Shown here: piece after piece, positions 17,258 through 26,400 of the stretch
Numbering within the stretch: the first letter of the stretch is position 1
Layout of the letters: each line of letters begins with the position of its first letter
Source of the DNA: CAYNRA01 sp046296415
Lineage (GTDB): Bacteria; Bacteroidota; Bacteroidia; Cytophagales; Spirosomataceae
Direction of reading: 5' to 3'
Length of the DNA: 64,000 bases
NCBI GenBank assembly: GCA_046296415.1
Contig: JBKBLN010000001.1
Coordinates: 682,001-746,000, forward strand
Notes under the pieces: model-generated
Told to the model about the DNA's origin: nothing
Databases searched by the model: none
The model's input: the letters and a program-made list of their open reading frames with translations, nothing else
Translations under genes and position numbers: made by a program

Positions 17258-18394
17258 ATGAAGTTAAAATATTGGTATTGGGTACTATGTATTTTGAGTA
17301 ACACCCTTTTCGCCCAAACCCTCAAAGGACGGGTGGTGGATGAATCGACGCAGCAGCCCATTGTCGGTGTTGGCGTGCAAGTCATGGGTAGTTCGCAAGG
17401 CACCATCACCAATACCGATGGGGAATTTGCATTGAACGTCACCCAATGGCCCGTGGAGGTGGTGTTCAGCCATGTCAGCTACCAAAAAATGAAGAAAACG
17501 ATCTCGGAGAACGCTTTTCAGCGGATTTCGTTGCCAATAGCCGTGATTCAACTCGGCGAAGCGACGGCGGGAAATCCGGCTGTGGCCATTCTGAATGCGG
17601 TGGTACAAAAAGCCGTGCGGGATAGCAACGAGGTTTTTCATTACCAGACGTATTACCAAAAAGTCTCCCGTACTGGAACCAAGTTTACCCGGATTCACGA
17701 GGCATTTTTGAATATCGCTTGGAAAACCACTGGAGTTACCCAATGGCAACCTCTTCAAGCTCGGATGGCTGAACTGGAGGAATCAAGATACAGATATGGC
17801 AACTTTCTATTTAGCACTTTTCTTGAAACGGTTGTAATTCGTAAGTATGTACCTTTTCCTCTCAATATCATCGACATTACGAAAAATTACCACTTCAAAT
17901 TAGAGGGGTATCTCCATGAAGGGACGGATGAAGAAGTCGCCGTTATTCTATGTACACCGAAGAAAGGTACCGAAAAGGTAACTCGTTTTGAAGGTAAAAT
18001 CATGGTCCTAACTAAATGGGATGCGCTTCTTCAAGTGACAGGAATTTACGATTATCCAGGTAGTGGGAAATGGAAATCAGGCAAAGAAATAACCGTTTCG
18101 TATCGTTTCAATGAGCAAAGAAAAGCAGAAATTAACTACTTACATCAAATCAACACAACGAAAAATCGGGTTTCTCAACAAAAGCATACCGAAGAAGCTT
18201 GGCTTTATGTGACCAAATCACTCCCGGGTTTTGAAGCGGGTGACGTAATGAGGCCGTTTCAGACAGATGACCGAGAGGTATATAAAAAATTAACCTACGA
18301 CCCTGCTTTTTGGCAAAAAAATGTCCCTATCCAGCATACCAAATTGCAGGCAGAGGTTATTCAAGCTATTGAAAAAAGAAAGGCATTTCGGTAG
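17258..18394 (+). CDS. Exported protein with carboxypeptidase-like regulatory domain
   Basis: A 378-residue exported protein counted from the ATG at 17258, which gives a proper signal peptide (MKLKYWYWVLCILSNTLFAQ). Residues ~22-105 form a CarboxypepD_reg-like beta-sandwich (GRVVDESTQQPIVGVGVQV, then GTITNTDGEFAL). The remaining ~270 residues have an alpha/beta outline like the start of the DUF5686 family (AILNAVVQKAV, then YYQKVSR), but the ~400-residue C-terminal barrel of DUF5686 is absent, so this is a shorter relative. Probably periplasmic or outer-membrane associated. It has its own promoter and no partner in an operon; a long palindrome follows the stop. Confidence 0.75.
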   Translation: MKLKYWYWVLCILSNTLFAQTLKGRVVDESTQQPIVGVGVQVMGSSQGTITNTDGEFALNVTQWPVEVVFSHVSYQKMKKTISENAFQRISLPIAVIQLGEATAGNPAVAILNAVVQKAVRDSNEVFHYQTYYQKVSRTGTKFTRIHEAFLNIAWKTTGVTQWQPLQARMAELEESRYRYGNFLFSTFLETVVIRKYVPFPLNIIDITKNYHFKLEGYLHEGTDEEVAVILCTPKKGTEKVTRFEGKIMVLTKWDALLQVTGIYDYPGSGKWKSGKEITVSYRFNEQRKAEINYLHQINTTKNRVSQQKHTEEAWLYVTKSLPGFEAGDVMRPFQTDDREVYKKLTYDPAFWQKNVPIQHTKLQAEVIQAIEKRKAFR

Positions 18395-18399
18395 AGACA

Positions 18400-18444
18400 T
18401 TGCCCCTGTGTAGACGTAGCATGGCTACGTCTACACAGGGGCAA
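18400..18444. repeat. Perfect 45-bp palindrome (21-bp arms, 3-nt centre)
   Basis: Arms TTGCCCCTGTGTAGACGTAG plus C, and the exact complement, around ATG. It lies between convergent genes, 5 nt after one stop and 8 nt before the next gene's stop, without a T-run. The core TAGACGTAGCATG resembles the decayed element at 2999-3021. Could act as a transcript-end hairpin for both genes or as a small dispersed repeat (REP or MITE type). Confidence 0.9.
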
Positions 18445-18452
18445 CGAAATCC

Positions 18453-18878
18453 TTAAAACGGCAAATCGTCCATCGGTTCAGAGCTGGGCATGGCGGGGGC
18501 CGACATCGGGGCACCGGGGCCTGCATTCATGCCACCACCTCCGGTACCACGCGCTCCAAGCATTTGCATGGAGGTTGCCCGAATCCGAACGCCGGTTTTC
18601 TCTTGTCCATTGGCATCGGTCCACTTTTCTGTCCGAATCCGACCCTCGATGTACACCGGATCGCCCTTCTTTAAATATTGTTCAGCAATACCCGCTAAGC
18701 CATCCCACAATTCGATCCGGTGCCATTCGGTAAGCGTTTGCTTTTGCCCTGCTTTGTCGGTGTACGATTCCGACGTTGCAATCGAAAAGTTAGCTACTTT
18801 GGCTCCTGTAGGGAGGGCTCGAATTTCAGGGTCAGAACCTAAATTTCCAATCAATAAAACTTTGTTTAAACTGGCCAT
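18453..18878 (-). CDS. ssb: Single-stranded DNA-binding protein
   Basis: SSB, a homotetrameric OB-fold protein for replication, recombination and repair. The 141-residue product has the OB fold at 1-110 with the opening VLIGNLGSDPEIR and the GDPVYIEGRIRTEKW stretch. The tail is Gly, Met, Ala and Pro rich and ends in MDDLPF, the acidic tip that binds partner proteins. A promoter with TTG, 20 nt and TAGGTTTG lies at 18938-18968, so the transcript starts within 60-70 nt. The next gene upstream on this strand, mutY, ends at 18969 directly beside that promoter. The perfect 45-bp palindrome lies just downstream. Confidence 0.96.
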   Translation of the reverse strand: MASLNKVLLIGNLGSDPEIRALPTGAKVANFSIATSESYTDKAGQKQTLTEWHRIELWDGLAGIAEQYLKKGDPVYIEGRIRTEKWTDANGQEKTGVRIRATSMQMLGARGTGGGGMNAGPGAPMSAPAMPSSEPMDDLPF

Positions 18879-18937
18879 AAATCAAAAAAGTTAAACGGTT
18901 AATAAACGGAAAAAATTGATAATCAGTTAATTAGCTT

Positions 18938-18968
18938 CAAACCTACATACTTTTTGTAAAGTTTCCAA
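18938..18968 (-). promoter_or_regulatory. Promoter for ssb
   Basis: On the minus strand TTG (18966-18968), 20 nt, TAGGTTTG (18938-18945). It abuts the mutY stop codon. Confidence 0.65.
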
Positions 18969-20021
18969 TCAAATGGATTTCTTTTTTCTGTCCCAAACTT
19001 GGGCTAGGGCAATGGGTTTGGGCAGGGCCTCAATTTCGGATGCAGTAAACCATTGAGCGTCAGGGGATGGACAATCGGTAGAACGTGCTTCCCAAAATTG
19101 CAGGTGTAGTTTTTGGTGGGATAATAGGTGTATTTGTTCATGAAGAAGTTGAACATGTTGTGGGGGAGTAAATCCACTGGGTAATTGGGGTTCTGTTCTG
19201 GTTTCAGTTTGCTCTTGGCATGGAAATTCCCACAATCCTTGCCAGATATCTTTTTGGGTACGCGGTTGCATGGCATATCGATCTTCCCATTCCCAAACCC
19301 AATATTGCAAATACCGATTTTTGACGGGTGATTTTTTCTTTTTGACAGGCAATACGCCTTGTGCCAGATGTTCATGGGCATAACAAATGTCCTTTGCCAG
19401 ACAAGTTAGGCAGGCGGGAGTTTGTGGGGTGCAGTACAACGCGCCAAATTCCATAATGGCCTGATTGAATTCATCTGGACGGTCCAGCGGAATCACTTGT
19501 TGTGCCAGGTCGGTAAAGATAGTGCGCGCCTTGGAGGATTGAATGTCGGTGAATTCCCCAAAAATTCGGGCAAGCACTCGAAAGACATTCCCATCCACCA
19601 CCGGGACGGCCTCTCGGAAGGCAAAAGAGGCAATGGCAGCGGCGGTGTAGGGGCCTATGCCGGGAAGCTGAATGAGTTCACGGTAGGTGGTAGGAAATTG
19701 GCCATGGTAGTCTTGGGCAATCGCCTGGGCTGTTTTATGGAGATTTCGGGCGCGGGAGTAATACCCTAATCCTTGCCAAAGGCGTAGTACCTCTTCTTGG
19801 CTGGCTTCGGCGAGGTCCTGGACGGTCGGAAAAGCCTCGAGGAAATTTTGATAATAGGGTAGGCCTTGTGCTACTCGGGTTTGTTGTAGAATCACCTCCG
19901 AAAGCCAAATAGCATAGGGATCTTTCGTTTTTCGCCAAGGGAGGTCTCGTTTTACCTGTTGGTACCAGGTAATCAGTTCATTAGCGAAAAAAAAGTGATG
20001 TAAATCCGATACAGTTATCAT
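18969..20021 (-). CDS. mutY: A/G-specific adenine glycosylase
   Basis: MutY removes adenine mispaired with 8-oxoguanine. The 350-residue protein has the helix-hairpin-helix LPGIGPYTAAAI near 118, the catalytic Glu in LSEVILQQTR and Asp in VVDGNVFR, and the [4Fe-4S] ligands C-x6-C-x2-C-x5-C (CTPQTPACLTCLAKDIC) at about 196-212. Residues ~240-350 form the NUDIX-like 8-oxoG recognition domain. The start at 20021 gives MITVSDLHHFFFANEL, a normal MutY lead-in before WYQQVKRDLPWR. An FFFANELI-coding stretch recurs 80 bp upstream of the start, on the same strand, with only synonymous changes. Confidence 0.96.
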   Translation of the reverse strand: MITVSDLHHFFFANELITWYQQVKRDLPWRKTKDPYAIWLSEVILQQTRVAQGLPYYQNFLEAFPTVQDLAEASQEEVLRLWQGLGYYSRARNLHKTAQAIAQDYHGQFPTTYRELIQLPGIGPYTAAAIASFAFREAVPVVDGNVFRVLARIFGEFTDIQSSKARTIFTDLAQQVIPLDRPDEFNQAIMEFGALYCTPQTPACLTCLAKDICYAHEHLAQGVLPVKKKKSPVKNRYLQYWVWEWEDRYAMQPRTQKDIWQGLWEFPCQEQTETRTEPQLPSGFTPPQHVQLLHEQIHLLSHQKLHLQFWEARSTDCPSPDAQWFTASEIEALPKPIALAQVWDRKKKSI

Positions 20022-20089
20022 TTTTTTTGTATATTATTATATAACTATCTTATAATTAATTCGTTAGCAAAAAAAAATAAAGCGGGGGC

Positions 20090-20121
20090 TTGTAAGATAA
20101 GTCGGTTAGGTCGTATCTTTG
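20090..20121 (+). promoter_or_regulatory. Promoter for the HU gene
   Basis: TTG (20090-20092), 21 nt, TATCTTTG (20114-20121). The start codon is 77 nt further on. Confidence 0.65.
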
Positions 20122-20198
20122 CAGTCCCAAAAATAAAGCCCTTCGGTTGAGTTGCCCGAAAGTAAGCTGATTTCTTATCATTAAACACATAGAAGATC

Positions 20199-20483
20199 GT
20201 GACAAAGGCAGAGGCTATCGCCATTATTTCTGAAAAAACAGGTGTTGACAAAGCAAGTGTTTCCGCTACTCTTGAAACGTTTTTCTCAACGGTCAAAGAG
20301 ACCTTGGCTTCGGGAGATGCCCTGTACGTAAGAGGATTTGGAAGTTTTGTAAACAAAAAACGAGCGGCCAAGAAAGCCCGTAATATTTCACAAAAAACGA
20401 CGGTGACGGTTCCTGAGCATTATGTTCCGAGCTTTAAGCCGGCGAAGGAGTTTTCCGAACAAATCAAGAGCAATGTAAAGTAA
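20199..20483 (+). CDS. HU-type nucleoid protein
   Basis: A 94-residue histone-like DNA-binding protein of the HU/IHF family, with GTG as start. The body has the two helices (TKAEAIAIISEKTGV, ASVSATLETFFSTVKETLASG) then the beta-arm section VRGFGSFVNKKRAAKKARN with the GFG signature, and the arm ends in VPEHYVPSFKPAKEF, where HU and IHF have a conserved Pro and FKPGK-like end. The protein bends and compacts DNA as a dimer. It has a strong upstream promoter and is followed by a good terminator, so it is monocistronic. Confidence 0.95.
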   Translation: MTKAEAIAIISEKTGVDKASVSATLETFFSTVKETLASGDALYVRGFGSFVNKKRAAKKARNISQKTTVTVPEHYVPSFKPAKEFSEQIKSNVK

Positions 20484-20488
20484 AAAAG

Positions 20489-20518
20489 GAAAAAGGCTGT
20501 CAATTGACAGCCTTTTTT
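20489..20518 (+). terminator. Terminator after HU
   Basis: Stem AAAAAGGCTGTC with GACAGCCTTTTT around AATT, then a T-run. Confidence 0.9.
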
Positions 20519-20570
20519 ATTGGCACTTTTCCCTATCTTTCGGCGTTGTACTAGATATAGTAGATACTAC

Positions 20571-21383
20571 ATGAAAAAAGAAATTGTTATCGTTGCGGTG
20601 GTGAGTATTGCCTTACTGGGTTTTTTATATACACGTCCTAAGTTTGTAGTGAAGGATGAGGCTAAAAAAACAACGGAGGCGCCTGCTTCCACGGCACAAG
20701 TGGAGGAAGGTCCGGACGAATCCCACCAGGATGCGAAGCTAACCAAAGAACAGCGGGCCAAAGTGAGCGAATTGTTGGCAAAAGGAAAGCCATCTTTGGA
20801 CGATTTACGAACGCTCGGGACTGTCTATCTACAAGCTATGGTGTTTGATAGTGCAGGTTACTACCTTGAACAAGTGGCCCAACAAACCCAATCGGTCAAC
20901 GACTGGCATGCGGCGGGTGATGTTTATTTTCAAGGATTTAATCTGGCCTTGAAGCCAGCCTCGGTAGAGCGTTTGGCCAAAAAAACACAGGCTTGTTATG
21001 AAAAGGTCTTAGCCGACAAACCCACCGCTCTACAAGCTAAAACCAACTTAGCGATGACCTACGTAGCCTCGGCTTCTCCTATGCAAGCTATCCAAACCTT
21101 GCGCCAAGTTTTGGAGATTGAACCTAACTTTGAACCAGCGTTGATGAACCTCGGCGTATTGTCGATGCAGTCCAATCAATATGATAAAGCGGCTGATCGT
21201 TTTCGGGCGGTGTTACGGGTAAATCCCAATAATCACAATGCTACGGTAGGTTTGGCTTACAGTTTGGTGGAGTTGAATCAAAAACCACAAGCAAAAAAGC
21301 TGTTGGAGGACCTTTTAGCTCATAAAGACTTGGAAGCACCCCTCCGACAAGAGGTATCAAATACTTTGCAAAGTTTGAAGTAA
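20571..21383 (+). CDS. Tetratricopeptide-repeat protein, membrane-anchored
   Basis: A 270-residue protein taken from the ATG at 20571, which starts a signal anchor (EIVIVAVVSIALLGFLYT). A charged, low-complexity linker (KKTTEAPASTAQVEEGPDES) leads into TPR-like helical hairpins between about 70 and 265; two clear TPR units read FEPALMNLGVLSMQSNQYDKA and NPNNHNATVGLAYSLVELN. Such proteins act as scaffolds in the periplasm. Placed between HU and the ribosomal mini-gene, the same arrangement I associate with other Bacteroidota, but its partner is unknown. No -33/-7 pair is convincing upstream. Confidence 0.82.
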   Translation: MKKEIVIVAVVSIALLGFLYTRPKFVVKDEAKKTTEAPASTAQVEEGPDESHQDAKLTKEQRAKVSELLAKGKPSLDDLRTLGTVYLQAMVFDSAGYYLEQVAQQTQSVNDWHAAGDVYFQGFNLALKPASVERLAKKTQACYEKVLADKPTALQAKTNLAMTYVASASPMQAIQTLRQVLEIEPNFEPALMNLGVLSMQSNQYDKAADRFRAVLRVNPNNHNATVGLAYSLVELNQKPQAKKLLEDLLAHKDLEAPLRQEVSNTLQSLK

Positions 21384-21396
21384 TTCCCTAACTTTG
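21365..21396 (+). promoter_or_regulatory. Promoter for the 29-residue basic protein gene
   Basis: TTTG (21365-21368), 20 nt, TAACTTTG (21389-21396). It overlaps the end of the TPR gene. The implied leader is about 95 nt. Confidence 0.6.
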
Positions 21397-21414
21397 CGGT
21401 TCAGAAAAAATTCT

Positions 21415-21498
21415 CCCCGATCCCTAGAGGGGAGTTTGAATAAATTCATTGTTTCACCATAACGAAGTCCCCCTAGGGAGAGGGCTTTTCTTACAGCT
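21415..21498 (+). promoter_or_regulatory. Structured 5' leader of the mini-gene
   Basis: CTCCCC with GGGGAG forms a hairpin around GATCCCTAGA. A later stretch (TCCCCCTAGGGAGAGGG) can pair with the same purine-rich arm, so two exclusive folds are possible. Such leaders often serve autoregulation of ribosomal-protein genes; here this is an inference. Confidence 0.3.
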
Positions 21499-21588
21499 AT
21501 GCCTTGCGGAAAGAAAAGAAAAAGACATAAGATGTCGACACACAAGCGGAAAAAGCGCCTTAGAAAAAATCGTCACAAGAAGAAATAA
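21499..21588 (+). CDS. 29-residue basic protein, AURKAIP1/COX24 (bS22/mS38)-like
   Basis: A very small gene: ATG at 21499, 29 codons, TAA at 21586. The product starts MPCGKKRKRHKMSTHKRKK and continues RLRKNRHKKK, 18 of 29 residues being Lys, Arg or His. The same layout (basic run, HKM, HKRKK, LRKNRHKK) is known in short Bacteroidota proteins encoded just before rng, and the core resembles the AURKAIP1/COX24 domain of mitochondrial mS38 and actinobacterial bS22. I infer a small-subunit ribosomal role. It has its own promoter, a structured leader and a terminator at 21626-21665. The Cys at position 3 replaces the Ser or Asn I remember in relatives. Confidence 0.75.
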   Translation: MPCGKKRKRHKMSTHKRKKRLRKNRHKKK

Positions 21589-21625
21589 TCTCTAGGCGGG
21601 TTCTCCCCATGACATGAAATCAGTG

Positions 21626-21665
21626 AATTAGGTGTGCCTGCCAATTGGGCATGCCTAATTTTTGT
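21626..21665 (+). terminator. Terminator between the 29-residue gene and rng
   Basis: AATTAGGTGTGCC pairs with GGGCATGCCTAATT (two wobble pairs) and runs into TTTTTG. Confidence 0.75.
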
Positions 21666-21712
21666 TTCATCTTAACTAAATTTATTGTTCACCCTTTAAT
21701 TCTAACTCACAT

Positions 21713-23266
21713 TTGAGCAACGAATTATTTATCAGTACCACACAGAAAGGGGACCGGATCGCGCTGTTGTCAGACAAGCGCTTGATTGAGTACCATTTCG
21801 ACGAAACTGAACATCAGTTTCAGGTGGGTGATATTTATCTCGGGACTGTCAAAAAAGTGGTGTCAGGATTAAATGCAGCCTTCATTGATATCGGGTATGA
21901 AAAAGATGCTTTCTTGCATTATCATGATTTAAGTCCCAATATCAATTCTCTCAATACGTTCACCCGGGATGTCATTGCCAAACGCCCGACCAACCTTCGC
22001 CTCAAAGGCTTTCCGATTCAGCCCCAAATTGATAAATTAGGGAAAATCACAGAAGTACTTTCCAAAAACCAGCCGATTCTGGTTCAGGTGGTAAAAGAGC
22101 CCATTTCATCCAAAGGTCCAAGGTTGTCATGTGACATCTCCATTGCCGGACGCTACGTAGTCCTGGTTCCTTTCTCCAACTCGGTGAATATCTCCAAGAA
22201 AATCACCAGCAAACAAGAACGCCAGCGTCTTCACAAGTTAATCTCCTCTGTCAAGCCCCAAAATTTTGGTGTGATCGTTCGGACAGTGGCTGAAAATCAG
22301 GAAGTTGATGACCTTCAGCGGGATCTTGAAAGTTGTGTGGAGAAATGGGAAACAGGCATGGAGCTCCTCAAAAAAGCCAAACCCCGTGATCGCATTGTGA
22401 CAGAAATGGATCGAGCTGCATCCATCTTGCGCGACATGCTCAACGACGATTTTGATCAGATCGTAGTTGATGAAAAAGAGTCCTTTGATACCACCCGCGC
22501 GTTCTTGCAAAAGATCGCCCCCACCAAAGAGAAAATTCTCAAATTGCACAATGGCAAATCTAAGTTATTTGAGCATTACGGCATCGAGAAACAGATCAAA
22601 TCCCTTTTCGGCCGTTCGGTGAGTTTGCCCGGTGGAGGCTACCTCATCATTGAACATACCGAGGCCCTGCACGTGATCGACGTCAACAGCGGAAATAAGT
22701 CAACCCAAGAGGATGACCAAGAAACCACTGCCTTGACCGTCAACCTCGAAGCAGCGAAAGAAATTGCCCGTCAACTCCGCCTCCGCGACATGGGGGGTAT
22801 TGTCGTGATCGATTTTATCGACATGAAAAAACCGGAGAACAAACGGATCATCCATGATGCACTAAAAGAGGAAATGAAAGGAGATCGTTCCAAATATACG
22901 ATTCTTCCTATCTCTAAATTTGGACTTTCCCAAATTACCAGACAGCGTGTCCGGCCTGAAACCAATATTTCCACGCGTGAAACCTGTCCGACCTGTGGAG
23001 GAACAGGTACCATTCAAGCTAGTATCGCCATTACAGATCAGATTGAGAATAACCTTGACTACATTTTGACCAAACAAAATGAAACCGGCGTCAGTATCAT
23101 TCTTCATCCGTTTTTGTACGCCTACTACCGCGAAGGCTTCATTACCCGACAAATGCGTTGGTTCTTGCAATACAAAACATGGGTTAAGCTCATCAAGGAT
23201 TCTTCCCTAGGGTTGACCGAGTTCCATTTCTTAAATCGTCAAGGTGACGAGATCGAATTGAATTAA
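21713..23266 (+). CDS. rng: Ribonuclease G/E family protein
   Basis: Endoribonuclease of 517 residues that processes rRNA and mRNA 5'-monophosphate ends. The N-terminal S1 domain shows GDIYLGTVKKVVSGLNAAFIDIG. The catalytic Mg2+ aspartates lie in LHVIDVNSGN and IVVIDFIDM. The zinc-link between subunits is CPTCGGTG near 425. The long C-terminal scaffold of E. coli RNase E is absent, so this is the RNase G form. The start at 21713 is TTG with no strong Shine-Dalgarno; the first residues MSNELFISTTQKGD suit the family. A long hairpin at 23298-23343 ends the transcript. Confidence 0.95.
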   Translation: MSNELFISTTQKGDRIALLSDKRLIEYHFDETEHQFQVGDIYLGTVKKVVSGLNAAFIDIGYEKDAFLHYHDLSPNINSLNTFTRDVIAKRPTNLRLKGFPIQPQIDKLGKITEVLSKNQPILVQVVKEPISSKGPRLSCDISIAGRYVVLVPFSNSVNISKKITSKQERQRLHKLISSVKPQNFGVIVRTVAENQEVDDLQRDLESCVEKWETGMELLKKAKPRDRIVTEMDRAASILRDMLNDDFDQIVVDEKESFDTTRAFLQKIAPTKEKILKLHNGKSKLFEHYGIEKQIKSLFGRSVSLPGGGYLIIEHTEALHVIDVNSGNKSTQEDDQETTALTVNLEAAKEIARQLRLRDMGGIVVIDFIDMKKPENKRIIHDALKEEMKGDRSKYTILPISKFGLSQITRQRVRPETNISTRETCPTCGGTGTIQASIAITDQIENNLDYILTKQNETGVSIILHPFLYAYYREGFITRQMRWFLQYKTWVKLIKDSSLGLTEFHFLNRQGDEIELN

Positions 23267-23297
23267 TTTCCTGGCGTTTTTAAAATTCGCCCCTTTT

Positions 23298-23343
23298 CAG
23301 GCCAAATTGTCAAATTATATTTGACAGTTTGGCCTGTTTTTTT
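23298..23343 (+). terminator. Terminator after rng
   Basis: A 17-bp stem (CAGGCCAAATTGTCAAA with TTTGACAGTTTGGCCTG, one wobble) and a 5-nt loop, followed by seven T. Confidence 0.92.
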
Positions 23344-23435
23344 ATCGGGAATTGGAATTTTCATTCCGAAGGGGTATCCTATTTATAGAAAACCAAGTCA
23401 GAGCAAAGGGTATGCCCCCGATGGGTTCGTTGAAC

Positions 23436-26400
23436 TTAAAACCCATCTTTCTTTTCTGCCACAGGTGCTTTTTTCTTCTGGGCAGGCTTTTTGCTCGCAG
23501 GTGTTTCTGGCTTGATCCCTAAATAGGTCTCCGTAAATTTCTTTCGGAATAACAAGGCTTCAGATCGATCCACGGGAATGACAGTTCCCTTCTTGACGCC
23601 CTTCTCCTTGGTTTTAAACAAGGCATTGAAACCATTATCAGAAGATACCATGCCAGGCTCTCCTTCTTTGTAGCCTAAATAATACCATCTGTCAGGGCCT
23701 AATTCAATGAATAAGTACAATTCATCCCCTACAACAGGATTCTTAACCACTTCAAAATATCCTGTCACTTGGGCATTGATATCGTTTTCACCAATATTGG
23801 ATAATCCCAAACTCCCCGCATTGGCAAAAGTACTACGGGTTTGATTCCAGGTTAAATCCAAATCGGATAAGGTGATGGTCGAACCAAATTTAGGCGCATG
23901 TTTGAATAGGGGTATTGGTTGACGAAGCGATTTACCTACATATTCCGTTGTACTTTTTGCTCCAATCATAAAAGATAGTAGCGATTGGAACGTACTATCC
24001 GATGGTTGGATAGCACTCTCAGCACTGCCCCGCTCTAGATTATAGGTGATGATGTCCTTGGCCATGTAGTCGAGTGCAGGTGTTGGAATCGCAAACAATA
24101 AACTACTGAAAGTTTTCATGGAAATCTTCATCGAATCAAGATAAAGGATACCCTTGGCTGCACTGGCAGCATAAACTTGATCGGCACCCGACAAAAGATT
24201 GACCTTGTTTTCAAAATGAATTTCCCCTTGTTCTTCCTTTAATTGATACAACCTAGGGGCCAATACATCATTTTGTTGACTTACCAGATCATAGCTATTT
24301 TCCATCTCATTGTAACTCAGAATCCCTTTCGCCGTGAACAGGTCATGGTCCTCCTCTAGGTTTTTGGGTTGTAAAAAGGTAGGGTAGAGCAGTTTGGTAC
24401 CCGAATTGGAGCGAAAATGTAAACCAGCCACCAAGGGAGATTCTGTGGTTCGTAAATTTTCGTCCACTTGAATGCGTACCGTTTCTGCCTTATCGCCGGC
24501 ATACTTAATCCAATATTTTCCGAGGTTTGGATATCGCTTAATGACAGGAATGACAAACCCATCAAACGTAAGATTTTTGTACGCTGCCGTCATGATAATA
24601 TCCCCACGATACAACATCTTAGGTGATAAATACAAACTATCTCGATCCCGTACATTGGCTCTTGCGGTCGTAGTTTCCATGAAATTCGTGGCAGTCTTCC
24701 GGCCAGGAAGCTGAATTTGAGCTAAGGAGAAATTACCCATTTTGACTTGGAATGTATCCAAATTGGCTGATACGAATCGATAGGAGGCATCCCCTGTAAA
24801 CTTCGTTTTGGAAAATATATCGATCGATGCTTGGGTAAGCGTATGATATTGGTTGGTGGTGTCGGCTACAACAGTTGCGTTTTTCAGAGGGACCATATCC
24901 GCTTCTTTTTTCACGATAACCCTGTTTTGATCAGGTATAACCCGCACATCGGCTGTTGAAATATACGGAATTCCCTCAATTTGAAGTTCCAGTGCCTTAA
25001 TATCATATTTGGCTCGATTCGCCGCAAAGGCCAGGCCTTCTTTACGGGGATTTGTCGCTTTAAAAATGGTTTCCTTGACATCCCCATTCAAGGCAATTGA
25101 TTGTTGGTCAATCATCCAAAGGGCTTCCCGAATGTTGGTTTCGTAGGCAGAATAGGGGAATTCCATTTTCGAAGTTCGCATCGTTTGAAATCCTTCTTCC
25201 TTCGTCGCAATTTGGGCGCGTTGTTTTTGGATATCAAATTGAACCAAAACATATTGACCTGCAAAAACTGGTTTAGCATTTGATTCTTGGGCCAATACTC
25301 GGAAATCAGACTTGTCGGCGGTGAAACCTGTCTGATTGAATTGAATTTCTTGTGAGTCGGTTTGTGAATCTTTGCGGGTCAATCGACCTTGGCCGAACAT
25401 TCCTGTTGATCGAATAACCAATCGTCCTTTTAGATTGGTACTATTCTGATAAAACGCTAGATCTGTTTTGGAGGCAATGATCAGGGAATCGACCTTGGGT
25501 TTCCAACTTAATTCATATTCTTGCAAGTTCACCTCCGGAAAGTACACGTTGGCATTCGGTACAGATTCCTTGATTTTTCCTTGCGCACCTGGTGCAGTAA
25601 TTCCAGAAGGTGTAAATAATACATCCCGAACGGCATATTCACCTGTCAGGTGTCGAAATCTTCCTGACGCATTTAGTCCTCGTTTGTCCATCTCCAATGC
25701 AGTGGTGAATTCAAAGGTGCTGGGGAGATCATAAAGCTTTTTGGCATCGGATCCCGGAAAATGAACAAAGCCAATGGATGTATCGGGCATCACAATTAAA
25801 TCTTCCTGAAAAGGTGGGAAAATTCCCCCTGAATGGAAGGTTCCTCGGACCAAAAAGTCTTTGGCATGGAGGCTATCCATATCGATGGAGGGGATGTCAA
25901 ACCGAACAATTCGGTCATACCGTGCTTTCCTTGGCCGTCGCTCATCGAAATACACCCGGGTTTCGGTTGGAATGACCAGACGTGGAAACTCTGGAAGTTG
26001 TTTTTTCCCTGACTTATTTCCTGGATCATTCAAGTACAACATCCCACCTGATGGAAACCGAATGTTGCCACCAAGTGCCACTCGACTACCTCGACGATAT
26101 AGTTCATTGGGGATGAATGTAATGGAATCCAATTGGTTAAGCTTGACAGTGAATTGATCATAATCAATCAGAAGATTTTTTCCATAAAAGGAATAGTTTT
26201 TGACCTTGATCAGCCCATCGAAAGTGTATGTGCCACTTCGCTTGACCTCCATCTTTTGATTGGCAGGATACAGGATAATACCAAGAGAGTCGCTCAGGCG
26301 AAATTCGCGGGTTCCGTTGATGGTCAGTCCAGCCTCTTTAAAATCAATGATTCCATGGCCTGTGGTGTCACTTCCATTATAAACCGATGGAATAATGAGA

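Noticed and set aside
18400..18444. CRISPR repeat or toxin-antitoxin operator at the long palindrome
   Set aside because: There is only one unit with no spacers and no cas or toxin gene nearby.
20045..20371. 108-codon minus-strand frame opposite HU and its leader
   Set aside because: Antisense to HU. Only its last eight codons resemble the mutY start, which is reported as a finding rather than as a gene.
23344..23435. Separate terminator for the giant gene
   Set aside because: GGAAT with ATTCC is only a 5-bp stem and no T-run follows on the minus strand.
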